A stretch of 5,454 bases of DNA, taken from NCBI GenBank assembly GCA_049613665.1, contig JBMZCV010000243.1:1-5454 (forward strand), in the 5' to 3' direction. Shown one piece after another: positions 1 to 5,420 of this stretch. Numbering within the stretch: the stretch's first letter is position 1; each line of letters opens with the position of its first letter. Both the position numbers and the translations under genes were made by a program. The notes under the pieces are model-generated. The model made no database searches, was not told the origin of the DNA, and saw nothing but the letters and a program-made list of their open reading frames with translations. This stretch comes from JBMZCV01 sp049613665 (lineage in GTDB: Bacteria; Bacteroidota; Bacteroidia; Chitinophagales; UBA2359).

Positions 1-33
1 CGAATTATGTAGTACATAATACTGCATAATTCG
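1..33. repeat. Hairpin-forming inverted repeat at window edge
   Basis: Bases 1-14 and 20-33 are reverse complements except for one position (T10 against G24, a G-U wobble in RNA), leaving a 5-base loop at 15-19. Bases 4-11 and 13-20 form a second, overlapping dyad (ATTATGTA / TACATAAT) around G12, so the segment could also be read as a protein-binding operator. No T-run follows on the + strand. It may be the end of a longer element or a terminator of a gene to the left, which the window edge hides. Confidence 0.55.
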
Positions 34-40
34 ACACCCC

Positions 41-51
41 ACCTTCAAGGT
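41..51. repeat. Half copy of the CCTTCAAGG palindromic repeat
   Basis: ACCTTCAAGGT is an odd palindrome centred on C46. It is the same core that forms each arm of the 33-bp elements at 2388, 4738 and 5031. Only one arm is present here; the sequence after it does not continue as the second arm. It is best read as a single or decayed unit of that repeat family. Confidence 0.4.
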
Positions 52-122
52 TTAACAAGTTGCAATTATCTCAAAAAAAATGTAAATCATACTACACATC
101 TACCAAAAATCATTTCAGAAGC

Positions 123-153
123 TTGCAAAAGCAAAAGGCATCAACTATTTTAC
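123..153 (+). promoter_or_regulatory. Candidate Bacteroidota-type promoter of the secreted dehydrogenase gene
   Basis: TTG at 123-125 is followed, after 20 bases, by TATTTTAC at 146-153. The second box matches TA..TT of the Bacteroidota -7 consensus TAnnTTTG but not its last two bases. Its end lies 49 bases before the ATG at 203. The candidate promoter before the next gene has the same spacing and nearly the same box, which supports both. The leader down to the ATG is A-rich and has no Shine-Dalgarno, as is usual in this phylum. The rest of 1-202 shows no gene. Confidence 0.35.
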
Positions 154-202
154 AAATAGAACAAAGAAAACTGATTTTTATACTAAAAAAACATACAAAA
201 AT

Positions 203-2368
203 ATGAAGTTACATTATTTTTACGGCTACGCAATATTCTTTTGCCTAGCCTTTTTTTGTCAAAATACTTATGCACAATGCGATGGCGATGAAGTAGAAGT
301 CGAAATTAACATTGTAGAAGATGACTATCCACAAGAAACATCTTGGACACTCACTTATGCCGATGGAATGCCTATTGCAAATGGCAATGTCAATGGACAA
401 ACGGTTTGTGTCTTTGCCGAAACTTGCCTTACTTTCACGATATATGATAGTGCAAATGATGGATTATGTTGTGGCTATGGCTTAGGAAGTTATACTGTTC
501 TCATTGATGGAAATGTACAGGCAGAAGGTGGCGAGTTTGGCGGTGAAGAAAGTGTTTCTATCAACTGTGCAACAGGCACAAACTGCAATGTAGGCGAAAC
601 AGTAGAGGAAGGGAGTTTTACGGCTGCTCAAAATGATGTTTGGTACGTTTTTACGCCAGCAGAAACAGGAACTTATCAAATTAATGCGTGTGACAATGAA
701 TGCAGTACGGCAGTTTGGGTGTATGATTTCTGCTCTGGCTTGGAATGGGACGACACACCCAACTTTAGCCTTGCTTTCGATAACGAATCTTGCGACAATG
801 GAGGAGGCACAGCTTTTGCCAACTTAGCAGCAAACACAACTTACTACATTCGGATAGGTAGCACAGAAAATGAATGCGAAAATCCTATCAATTGGACACT
901 AAGCTACGAAGGCGAAGTATCGGGCTGCATCGACCCTGCCGCTTGCACCTACGAACCCCTTGCGACCATCGACGACCCTACGGCTTGCTTTTACTTTCCT
1001 GCCGAAGAGTGTTTAGCTTTCGCCAACTCCGTAACCATTGGAGGCACAACGCTCATAGAACGTGATGTAGCGATAGATTTGCAAGTGCCGTGGGAAATAA
1101 TTTGGGGGCCTGACAATCATATCTGGGCAACGGAACGCATCGGCCGTGTGCAACGCATAGAGCCAATGACAGGAAACCAAACGATTATCCTCGATATTCA
1201 AACGAATGTCGCTTCTGGCGGCGAACCTGGTATGTTGGGAATGGTCTTGCACCCAGACTTTGAGACAACGCCTTTGGTGTATATCGCCTACAACTTTGCG
1301 AGCGGCTTCAACATTGCAGAAAGACTTTCCTCGTTTGAGTGGAATGGCGAAATGCTTGTAAATGAGGCTATTTTGATAGATGATATTCCAGGTGGCAATA
1401 TTCACGATGGTTCTCGTTTGCTCATCACACCAGATTACAAAATACTGATGACTATGGGCGATAGAGGTAATCAAAATTTGGCACAAGATACCGACAATTT
1501 CAACGGCAAAATACTTCGTATCAATCTTGATGGCTCTGTGCCAGACGACAATCCTATTGCTGGCCAATATACATATACTTACGGTCACCGCAATCCGCAA
1601 GGTTTGACTTATGGCCCAAACAATATATTGTATAGTACAGAACATGGTGCTTCTACGTCCGATGAACTTAACCTCATAGAAGAAGGACGCAACTATGGCT
1701 GGCCAAATGTAGAAGGAGCTTGCGATACTGGCTCGGAAATGAATTTTTGCAACAACAACGATGTGCGAGAACCTTTGGCTGAATGGTCGCCTTGCCCTGC
1801 CGTAAACGACATTATCTATTACAACCACCCAGCTATCCCAGAGTTTCAACACTCGCTGCTCATGGCGGTTTTGGGAGGCTTAGGCGGTGGCTACGAGCGT
1901 ATCTCTCACCTTCCGCTCAACGAAGACGGCACGGAGGTCATAGGCGAAAACCAATATTTTACCAACTTCGGCCGCTTGCGTGACATCTGTATCAATCCGA
2001 TAACAGGAGCAATTTATTTCGCTACCAATGGCGGCAGCTACCCAGGTTCTGGCCCCAACCGAATTGTAGAATATCGAAACTATGAGTACATTGTTTTAGG
2101 TACAGAGCCAACAGTTGCGATAGCCGAAAACCAACAATTCATACAAATATATCCTAATCCTGCTCGCTCGCAAACGCAAATTGTTTTTGCGGAAAGCTTT
2201 GTTGGACACACTTTTTATTTGTATAACTATTCTGGACAACTTGTGAAAGAACGCAAGATTACCAACGTCAATATGACGCTACATACGCAAGATTTACCGA
2301 AAACGGCCTACTTCGTAAAAGCTTCTAGCGATTTGGGAACGATAACGAAAAAGCTGATGGTGCAGTAA
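203..2368 (+). CDS. Secreted PQQ-dependent sugar dehydrogenase-like (GSDH) beta-propeller protein with type IX sorting domain
   Basis: Seen: residues 1-24 form a signal peptide (hydrophobic core about 5-20, likely cleavage after TYA at 22-24). Residues 26-122 are a Cys-rich module with a DSANDGLCCGYG motif at 82-93. Residues 123-241 are a second beta-rich module, and a three-Cys motif (C242, C248, C262) follows. Residues 285-627 match the glucose/sorbosone dehydrogenase propeller: TERIGRV (310-316), GMLGMVLHPDF (343-353), HDGSRL with H401, GDRG (419-422), GKILRI (435-440), GHRNPQG (461-467), EHG and DELN (480-490), NYGWP (497-501), RLRD (591-594). Residues 646-721 are a type IX sorting tail with YPNP (650-653) and terminal KKLMVQ. 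Known: the family oxidises aldoses with PQQ; H401 fits the catalytic base, and R463 and R591/R593 fit cofactor- or substrate-binding arginines. Inferred: surface-attached or released sugar oxidation. Odd: the Lys usual near 'LKG' in late-propeller strands appears to be Gly-rich here (LGGLGGG, 557-563), so activity is not certain. The ATG at 203 gives an intact signal peptide. It appears monocistronic. Confidence 0.92.
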   Translation: MKLHYFYGYAIFFCLAFFCQNTYAQCDGDEVEVEINIVEDDYPQETSWTLTYADGMPIANGNVNGQTVCVFAETCLTFTIYDSANDGLCCGYGLGSYTVLIDGNVQAEGGEFGGEESVSINCATGTNCNVGETVEEGSFTAAQNDVWYVFTPAETGTYQINACDNECSTAVWVYDFCSGLEWDDTPNFSLAFDNESCDNGGGTAFANLAANTTYYIRIGSTENECENPINWTLSYEGEVSGCIDPAACTYEPLATIDDPTACFYFPAEECLAFANSVTIGGTTLIERDVAIDLQVPWEIIWGPDNHIWATERIGRVQRIEPMTGNQTIILDIQTNVASGGEPGMLGMVLHPDFETTPLVYIAYNFASGFNIAERLSSFEWNGEMLVNEAILIDDIPGGNIHDGSRLLITPDYKILMTMGDRGNQNLAQDTDNFNGKILRINLDGSVPDDNPIAGQYTYTYGHRNPQGLTYGPNNILYSTEHGASTSDELNLIEEGRNYGWPNVEGACDTGSEMNFCNNNDVREPLAEWSPCPAVNDIIYYNHPAIPEFQHSLLMAVLGGLGGGYERISHLPLNEDGTEVIGENQYFTNFGRLRDICINPITGAIYFATNGGSYPGSGPNRIVEYRNYEYIVLGTEPTVAIAENQQFIQIYPNPARSQTQIVFAESFVGHTFYLYNYSGQLVKERKITNVNMTLHTQDLPKTAYFVKASSDLGTITKKLMVQ

Positions 2369-2387
2369 AATAATTTCTTTATATAAC

Positions 2388-2420
2388 AAACTTTCAAGGT
2401 CTTAAATACCTTCAAAATTT
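2388..2420. repeat. Degenerate copy of the 33-bp palindromic intergenic repeat
   Basis: This segment begins AAACTTTCAAGG and ends CTTCAAAATTT. It has the same 33-base length and 16-1-16 layout as the perfect copy at 4738-4770, and like that copy is preceded by ACA. About 13 of 16 arm positions remain complementary. It lies 20 bases after the stop of the first gene and directly before the terminator. Confidence 0.55.
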
Positions 2421-2423
2421 AAC

Positions 2424-2509
2424 CCACTTCAACTTTCCTAAGAGCATACTTTTAGATATTATGAAAAATCTAAAATACCTTCTTAGGAAAGTTTGAGGTG
2501 GTTTTTTTT
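2424..2509 (+). terminator. Long two-part rho-independent terminator
   Basis: The outer stem pairs 2424-2443 with 2481-2501: CCACTTCAA then CTTTCCTAAGA on the left, TCTTAGGAAAG then TTTGAGGTGG on the right. It has one bulged T (2492) and one G-U pair (2428/2497). An inner 8-bp stem pairs TTTTAGAT (2450-2457) with ATCTAAAA (2468-2475). Eight Ts follow directly at 2502-2509. This should end transcription of the dehydrogenase gene, whose stop is 55 bases upstream. The long branched stem is larger than a typical terminator, so it may be a repeat element used as one. Confidence 0.88.
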
Positions 2510-2624
2510 AGTAAAACAGATTGTCCTTAAATTGTGGAATAAATTAGTATAAATACCTTGAGTATAGACTCTTTATAACAAATAATAAAAGCATACCAAA
2601 ATGCTGCTTCCTTTCCTTCCCAAG

Positions 2625-2656
2625 TTTGCTTTTCTAATAAATAAAATGTATTTTAT
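2625..2656 (+). promoter_or_regulatory. Candidate promoter of the STAND-TPR gene
   Basis: TTTG at 2625-2628 is followed after 20 bases by TATTTTAT at 2649-2656, ending 48 bases before the ATG at 2705. The -7-like box keeps TA..TT of TAnnTTTG but lacks the final TG. Two other near-matches overlap it (TATATTTT at 2654, TATATTTA at 2664), but they sit 25 and 35 bases from the TTTG. Its preference rests on matching geometry with the candidate before the first gene. Confidence 0.35.
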
Positions 2657-2704
2657 ATTTTACTATATTTATACCACCTACAAACCACCAAAACACGTTT
2701 AACC

Positions 2705-4714
2705 ATGCAAAAACTAAACATAGAACCACCTCTTTTATACGAAAAAAGAGTTAGAATACAAGATGCTTTCAACCGCTTAGACCTACAACTAGGCAGTAGC
2801 AACCGCCCTTTAGTACTGAAAGGCATAGGCGGTTCTGGCAAAACTAATCTCTGTCAAGACTACTATCAGAATATGGCACACAAATACACTCATCGTATTT
2901 GGATAAGCTTTCAAGTAGATATTTTTATCAGTTTTTTGGCTCATACCGAACTGCTAGAAACTTTGGGTTTAAATAGTTTTGAAGAAAAACAAACACAAGA
3001 ACAACAAATCGAGAAAATTGTGGCAGCTCTAAAGGCTTTTGCAGGTAGAAAACTACTGATAATAGATGCTTTTGATAAGGATATAACACAAGCAGAACGG
3101 AAATTTCTTGTGCAGCTACAACGACAAATCAATACTACTATACTCATAAGTAGTCGCAATGTCTTGCAAGGCTTCAAAACCTTAGATATGCAAAAAATAG
3201 ATGCAAAAGAAGCTCAAAAGATATATGTAGCATATAGAGATGATGTAACAATAGATTATTATGATGGTTACATAAAGCAAACAGACTATGTGCCGATACA
3301 AACAACAAATACCGAAAATGCTTTGATAGCACATGTTAAGCATCACCCTTTGTTGCTAGAACTGACAGCAAAGACCGTAAGAAATTATATAAGCATCACA
3401 GCCAAAAGCTTGCTGCAAAAGTTTAAAACTTATGACCATGCTATGCCTTATGGAGAAGTATATCTTGATAGAACGGAGGAAGAATATAAAATAGATATAC
3501 ACCTAAGAATTATCTTTGAGGCTGTAAAACTGCCTGAAGCACAACGCAATATTTTAAGGGAAATAAGTCTTCTACCTAGCCTTATGATACCTTATGAAAA
3601 GCTAAAAACATATATTCATAAGCCAAAACGTTCCGATACTTTTCTACAAACACATATTCAACAGCTTTTAGATTATGGCTGGCTACAAAGAGAAGGCCGT
3701 AGCCTACAAATGCACCGCACGATACAGTTTACAGTAGATGCTCAAATACCTTATGAGAAGTCTAAGCATTTCCATGTGGGATATAATATAAATCAAATAA
3801 GCCTTAACAGAATAAATATAAATTATTTAGAAGCACAACCCTATACTATTTATATAGAACATATTATTCCTTTTTTATTAAAAAATAAGGAGATAGAAAA
3901 TGCAGCTACTTCTTATAATAATTTAGCTTTAATTTATAAAGTATTAGGTAATTTAGCACAAGCATTAACATATCAAGAGAAAGCAACTGCTATTCAGCTT
4001 CAGATATTAAATAAAAAACATCCAGATTTAGCACAATCTTATAACAATCTAGCCAGTATTTATCTTTCTTTAGGAAATCTAACACAGGCATTAGAATATC
4101 AAAAAAAAGCACTAGCTATTCAAGAGCAAATATTCAATAACAACCATCCAGATTTGGCCACTTCTTATAACAATTTATCTACAATTTATCTCTCTTTAGA
4201 TAATTTAGAACAAGCATTAACATATCAAAAAAAAGCACTAATTATTCGTGAACAAATACTAAATAACAATGAGCCAGCTTTAGCCACTTCATATAATAAT
4301 TTAGCCTTAATTTATAAAGAATTAGGCAAAGCATCACAAGCATTAAATTATCAGGAAAAAGCTATTATTATTCAAGAGGCAATATTAGATAAGAAACATC
4401 CAGATTTAGCTATTTCTTATAATAATTTAGCTTTGATTTGTCAAAAAATCGGCAAATTATCAGAGGCCTTAAAATATCAAAAGAAAGTTATTGTTATTCA
4501 AAAGCAAATATTTGATGAAAGACACCCAAGTTTAGCTATCTCTTATCATAATTTATCTGCCATATTGATAGCCAAAAAAGAATTTAAACAAGCATTATTT
4601 TATAATGAAAAAGCAATAGCTATTTTGCAATACAATTTTCCTAATGGCCATCGCTATTTAGATGCTACTTTAAGCTATCAATTTCATCTAAAAAAACAAT
4701 TAGGTCTTTTATAG
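2705..4714 (+). CDS. STAND-family (NB-ARC-like) ATPase with C-terminal TPR array
   Basis: Seen: a short N-terminal lead (1-39) is followed by a P-loop GIGGSGKT (40-47), Walker B KLLIIDAFD (116-124), a sensor-type strand TTILISSRN (144-152) and a GxP-like HHPLLLEL (213-220). A winged-helix segment spans about 275-345 and ends in LQMHRTIQ (334-341), where MHR occupies the place of the NB-ARC MHD motif. Residues 403-654 are six TPR units of exactly 42 residues, keyed on SYNNLA and HPDLA, and 655-669 look like a cap helix. Known: STAND proteins are ATP/ADP switches in which the repeat domain senses a ligand and releases oligomerisation; relatives include plant NLRs, AfsR-type regulators and the Avs phage sensors. 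Inferred: a cytoplasmic sensor or scaffold. Odd: there is no N-terminal effector (no TIR, nuclease, protease or DNA-binding domain) and no partner gene beside it. No signal peptide or membrane segment. The ATG at 2705 fits: little coding potential is seen upstream and the P-loop lies at a normal distance. Biological role unknown. Confidence 0.9.
   Translation: MQKLNIEPPLLYEKRVRIQDAFNRLDLQLGSSNRPLVLKGIGGSGKTNLCQDYYQNMAHKYTHRIWISFQVDIFISFLAHTELLETLGLNSFEEKQTQEQQIEKIVAALKAFAGRKLLIIDAFDKDITQAERKFLVQLQRQINTTILISSRNVLQGFKTLDMQKIDAKEAQKIYVAYRDDVTIDYYDGYIKQTDYVPIQTTNTENALIAHVKHHPLLLELTAKTVRNYISITAKSLLQKFKTYDHAMPYGEVYLDRTEEEYKIDIHLRIIFEAVKLPEAQRNILREISLLPSLMIPYEKLKTYIHKPKRSDTFLQTHIQQLLDYGWLQREGRSLQMHRTIQFTVDAQIPYEKSKHFHVGYNINQISLNRININYLEAQPYTIYIEHIIPFLLKNKEIENAATSYNNLALIYKVLGNLAQALTYQEKATAIQLQILNKKHPDLAQSYNNLASIYLSLGNLTQALEYQKKALAIQEQIFNNNHPDLATSYNNLSTIYLSLDNLEQALTYQKKALIIREQILNNNEPALATSYNNLALIYKELGKASQALNYQEKAIIIQEAILDKKHPDLAISYNNLALICQKIGKLSEALKYQKKVIVIQKQIFDERHPSLAISYHNLSAILIAKKEFKQALFYNEKAIAILQYNFPNGHRYLDATLSYQFHLKKQLGLL
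3911..4666 (+). repeat. Six tandem 126-bp units encoding 42-residue TPRs
   Basis: The units start at residues 403, 445, 487, 529, 571 and 613, with no insertion or deletion between them. The consensus per unit is SYNNLAxIYxxLG, then QALxYQxKAxxIQ, then HPDLA. Units 1-5 are close in protein and in DNA (recurrent tcttataataatttag-like stretches); unit 6 is the most diverged (SYHNLS, HRYLD) and probably caps the superhelix. The kinesin-light-chain-type 42-residue period differs from the classic 34-residue TPR. The pattern indicates growth by in-frame duplication and makes the copy number prone to change. Confidence 0.9.
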
Positions 4715-4737
4715 AATATATCAAAAAATGGAATGAC

Positions 4738-4770
4738 AAACCTTCAAGGTTTTTAAAACCTTGAAGGTTT
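4738..4770. repeat. Perfect 33-bp palindromic repeat, possible terminator
   Basis: The 16-base arms 4738-4753 (AAACCTTCAAGGTTTT) and 4755-4770 are perfect reverse complements around T4754. Each arm is itself an odd palindrome (AAACCTT-C-AAGGTTT; AAACCTT-G-AAGGTTT). It starts 24 bases after the stop of the STAND-TPR gene, so the RNA hairpin may stabilise or end that transcript, although only three Ts follow the stem. It is the best-kept of three full-length copies in the window and is followed by CAGCA, as is the copy at 5031. Confidence 0.85.
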
Positions 4771-4791
4771 CAGCATCTAAAAACAGAGAAA

Positions 4792-4817
4792 TCTACCTTC
4801 ATTCAAATGAAGGTAGA
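4792..4817. repeat. Perfect hairpin, 12-base arms
   Basis: TCTACCTTCATT at 4792-4803 and its exact reverse complement at 4806-4817 are separated only by CA; with a realistic 4-base loop the stem is 11 bp. Its right arm runs into the GTAGAGACA that opens the next palindrome, sharing bases 4816-4817 with it. The two may be parts of one compound element. Confidence 0.75.
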
Positions 4818-4837
4818 GACAGGGCATGCCCTGTCTC
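4816..4837. repeat. Perfect 22-bp palindrome with GCATGC centre
   Basis: Each 11-base half reads GAGACAGGGCA from its own strand, meeting at the centre between 4826 and 4827. It is the most G+C-rich spot of the downstream region and stands out from its A/T-rich surroundings. Short palindromes with GAGAC...GTCTC ends are known as dispersed repeats in several bacterial phyla; placing this one in a named family would need a search. Confidence 0.8.
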
Positions 4838-4941
4838 AACAATAGACAAACAAAAAGGCTTGTGATTATAATAAATTTATTATTTTGTCGTCTTATCAAA
4901 TTATTATATTAAATGCTAGTTCTGTTTTTTTTGCTAGAAAA

Positions 4942-4961
4942 AGACAACATATATGTTGTCT
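4942..4961. repeat. Perfect 20-bp palindrome related to the 4816 palindrome
   Basis: Each 10-base half reads AGACAACATA from its own strand. It shares the AGACA/TGTCT ends and the CAT/ATG feature near the centre with the palindrome at 4816-4837, and the right flank continues as CTAC, giving the family end TGTCTCTAC. The core differs (ACATATATGT against GGGCATGCCC), yet both arms changed together, so symmetry was kept. Confidence 0.8.
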
Positions 4962-5030
4962 CTACGATGTTGCTGTGGTATGAATTGCGTTTTTTTTGAA
5001 TGAAACAATAAAAATAAAAATTAGACTAAC

Positions 5031-5063
5031 AAACCTTGAAGATTTTTAAGACTTTCAAGATTT
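5031..5063. repeat. Diverged copy of the 33-bp palindromic repeat
   Basis: This copy has the same 33-base length as the one at 4738, starts AAACCTTGAAG and ends CAAGATTT. Like that copy it is preceded by ACA and followed by CAGCA, so both lie in the same orientation. About 12 of 16 arm positions are still complementary. The two copies bracket the GAGAC-type palindromes. Confidence 0.65.
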
Positions 5064-5111
5064 CAGCACTACAAACCACTAAAAAAATAATTAACAAAAA
5101 CACAAAATAAA

Positions 5112-5143
5112 TTTGGAATATTAAAAACATTAGTTTATATTTG
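5112..5143 (+). promoter_or_regulatory. Strong Bacteroidota-type promoter match (TTTG-N20-TATATTTG)
   Basis: TTTG at 5112-5115 and TATATTTG at 5136-5143 are separated by 20 bases. Both boxes match the Bacteroidota -33 (TTTG/TTG) and -7 (TAnnTTTG) consensus exactly, with the same spacing as the weaker candidates before the two genes. Transcription would start near 5150 and run right. No convincing gene follows within the window, so the product could be a small RNA, a gene beyond 5454 with a long leader, or the doubtful small frame at 5181-5408. Confidence 0.55.
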
Positions 5144-5356
5144 TATTCATACAGATATATCAAAAGCTAGTGTGCCAAAAATGTTGCGACAACCTTCTGC
5201 AACATCACTACATAACCAACAACTTGTTCTCATTAGCTTACCTATATCTATACATCTCCACAAAAATATTTTTTTAGCATATCAACACAGTATTTCGGTT
5301 GTATGGCTTGTTTATGGAAGCAAAACAACGGTTAATAGGCATTTTCTATCATTTTC

Positions 5357-5399
5357 AATACATTTTAAAATACATAATAATATTTTAAAACAATGTATT
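5357..5399. repeat. A/T-rich imperfect inverted repeat
   Basis: AATACAT (5357-5363) and TTTAAAATA (5364-5372) pair with TATTTTAAA (5381-5389) and ATGTATT (5393-5399); three bases (5390-5392) are bulged and the loop is 5373-5380. Nearly all pairs are A-T, so chance is a real possibility in this composition. Confidence 0.3.
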
Positions 5400-5420
5400 A
5401 ATCCTTGACAATGTACTAAT
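5391..5420. repeat. Near-perfect 12-bp direct repeat, 18-bp period
   Basis: CAATGTATTAAT (5391-5402) and CAATGTACTAAT (5409-5420) match at 11 of 12 positions. The first copy overlaps the right arm of the A/T-rich inverted repeat. The spacing is just under two helical turns, so it could be an operator for a gene to the right, but nothing in the window confirms that. Confidence 0.4.

Larger units (their letters stand above)
2369..2704. other. Intergenic region between the two genes
   Basis: This 336-base A/T-rich gap contains a decayed 33-bp palindromic repeat (2388-2420), a long intrinsic terminator (2424-2509) and a candidate promoter (2625-2656). A weaker promoter-like pair, TTG at 2532-2534 and TACCTTG at 2554-2560 (19 bases apart), would give a leader of about 140 bases and is not preferred. 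A short AGCAT/ATGCT inverted repeat sits at 2590-2605. No coding region was seen in it. Confidence 0.7.
4813..4965. repeat. Possible compound palindromic element bounded by GTAGAGACA / TGTCTCTAC
   Basis: GTAGAGACA (4813-4821) and TGTCTCTAC (4957-4965) are exact 9-bp inverted repeats 153 bases apart end to end. Each is also the outer edge of its own local palindrome (4816-4837 and 4942-4961), whose inner edges lack the full motif (TCTCAAC at 4834-4840; GAAAAAGAC at 4937-4945). The layout resembles a REP doublet (REPIN-like) or a very small non-autonomous element with an A/T-rich middle. No transposase and no clear target-site duplication are visible, so this is an inference from symmetry. Confidence 0.35.

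Noticed and set aside
203..277. Lipoprotein signal in the dehydrogenase (Cys at residues 14 and 19)
   Set aside because: Neither Cys sits in a canonical lipobox, and TYA at 22-24 gives a normal signal peptidase I site. The type IX tail also explains surface location.
633..827. Alternative-frame + strand open frame in the dehydrogenase gene
   Set aside because: It is a short frame inside a larger gene with continuous secreted-protein features; likewise the frames at 874-1065 and 1783-1983.
1013..1852. 279-codon open frame on the - strand
   Set aside because: It lies wholly inside the dehydrogenase gene, whose + strand frame has clear family motifs throughout. The antisense product shows no recognisable domain, so it is a shadow frame.
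2653..2841. - strand open frame over the start of the STAND-TPR gene
   Set aside because: It mostly overlaps the well-supported P-loop gene in antisense and has no family features.
4738..5063. CRISPR array
   Set aside because: The repeats are few, palindromic, of differing sequence and unevenly spaced. There are no uniform spacers and no cas genes.
5172..5408. 75-78-residue open frame downstream of the strong promoter match
   Set aside because: The product has no Asp or Glu and is skewed to His, Ile, Ser and Asn, and no domain or signal peptide is seen. It could still be real, but the sequence does not support calling it.
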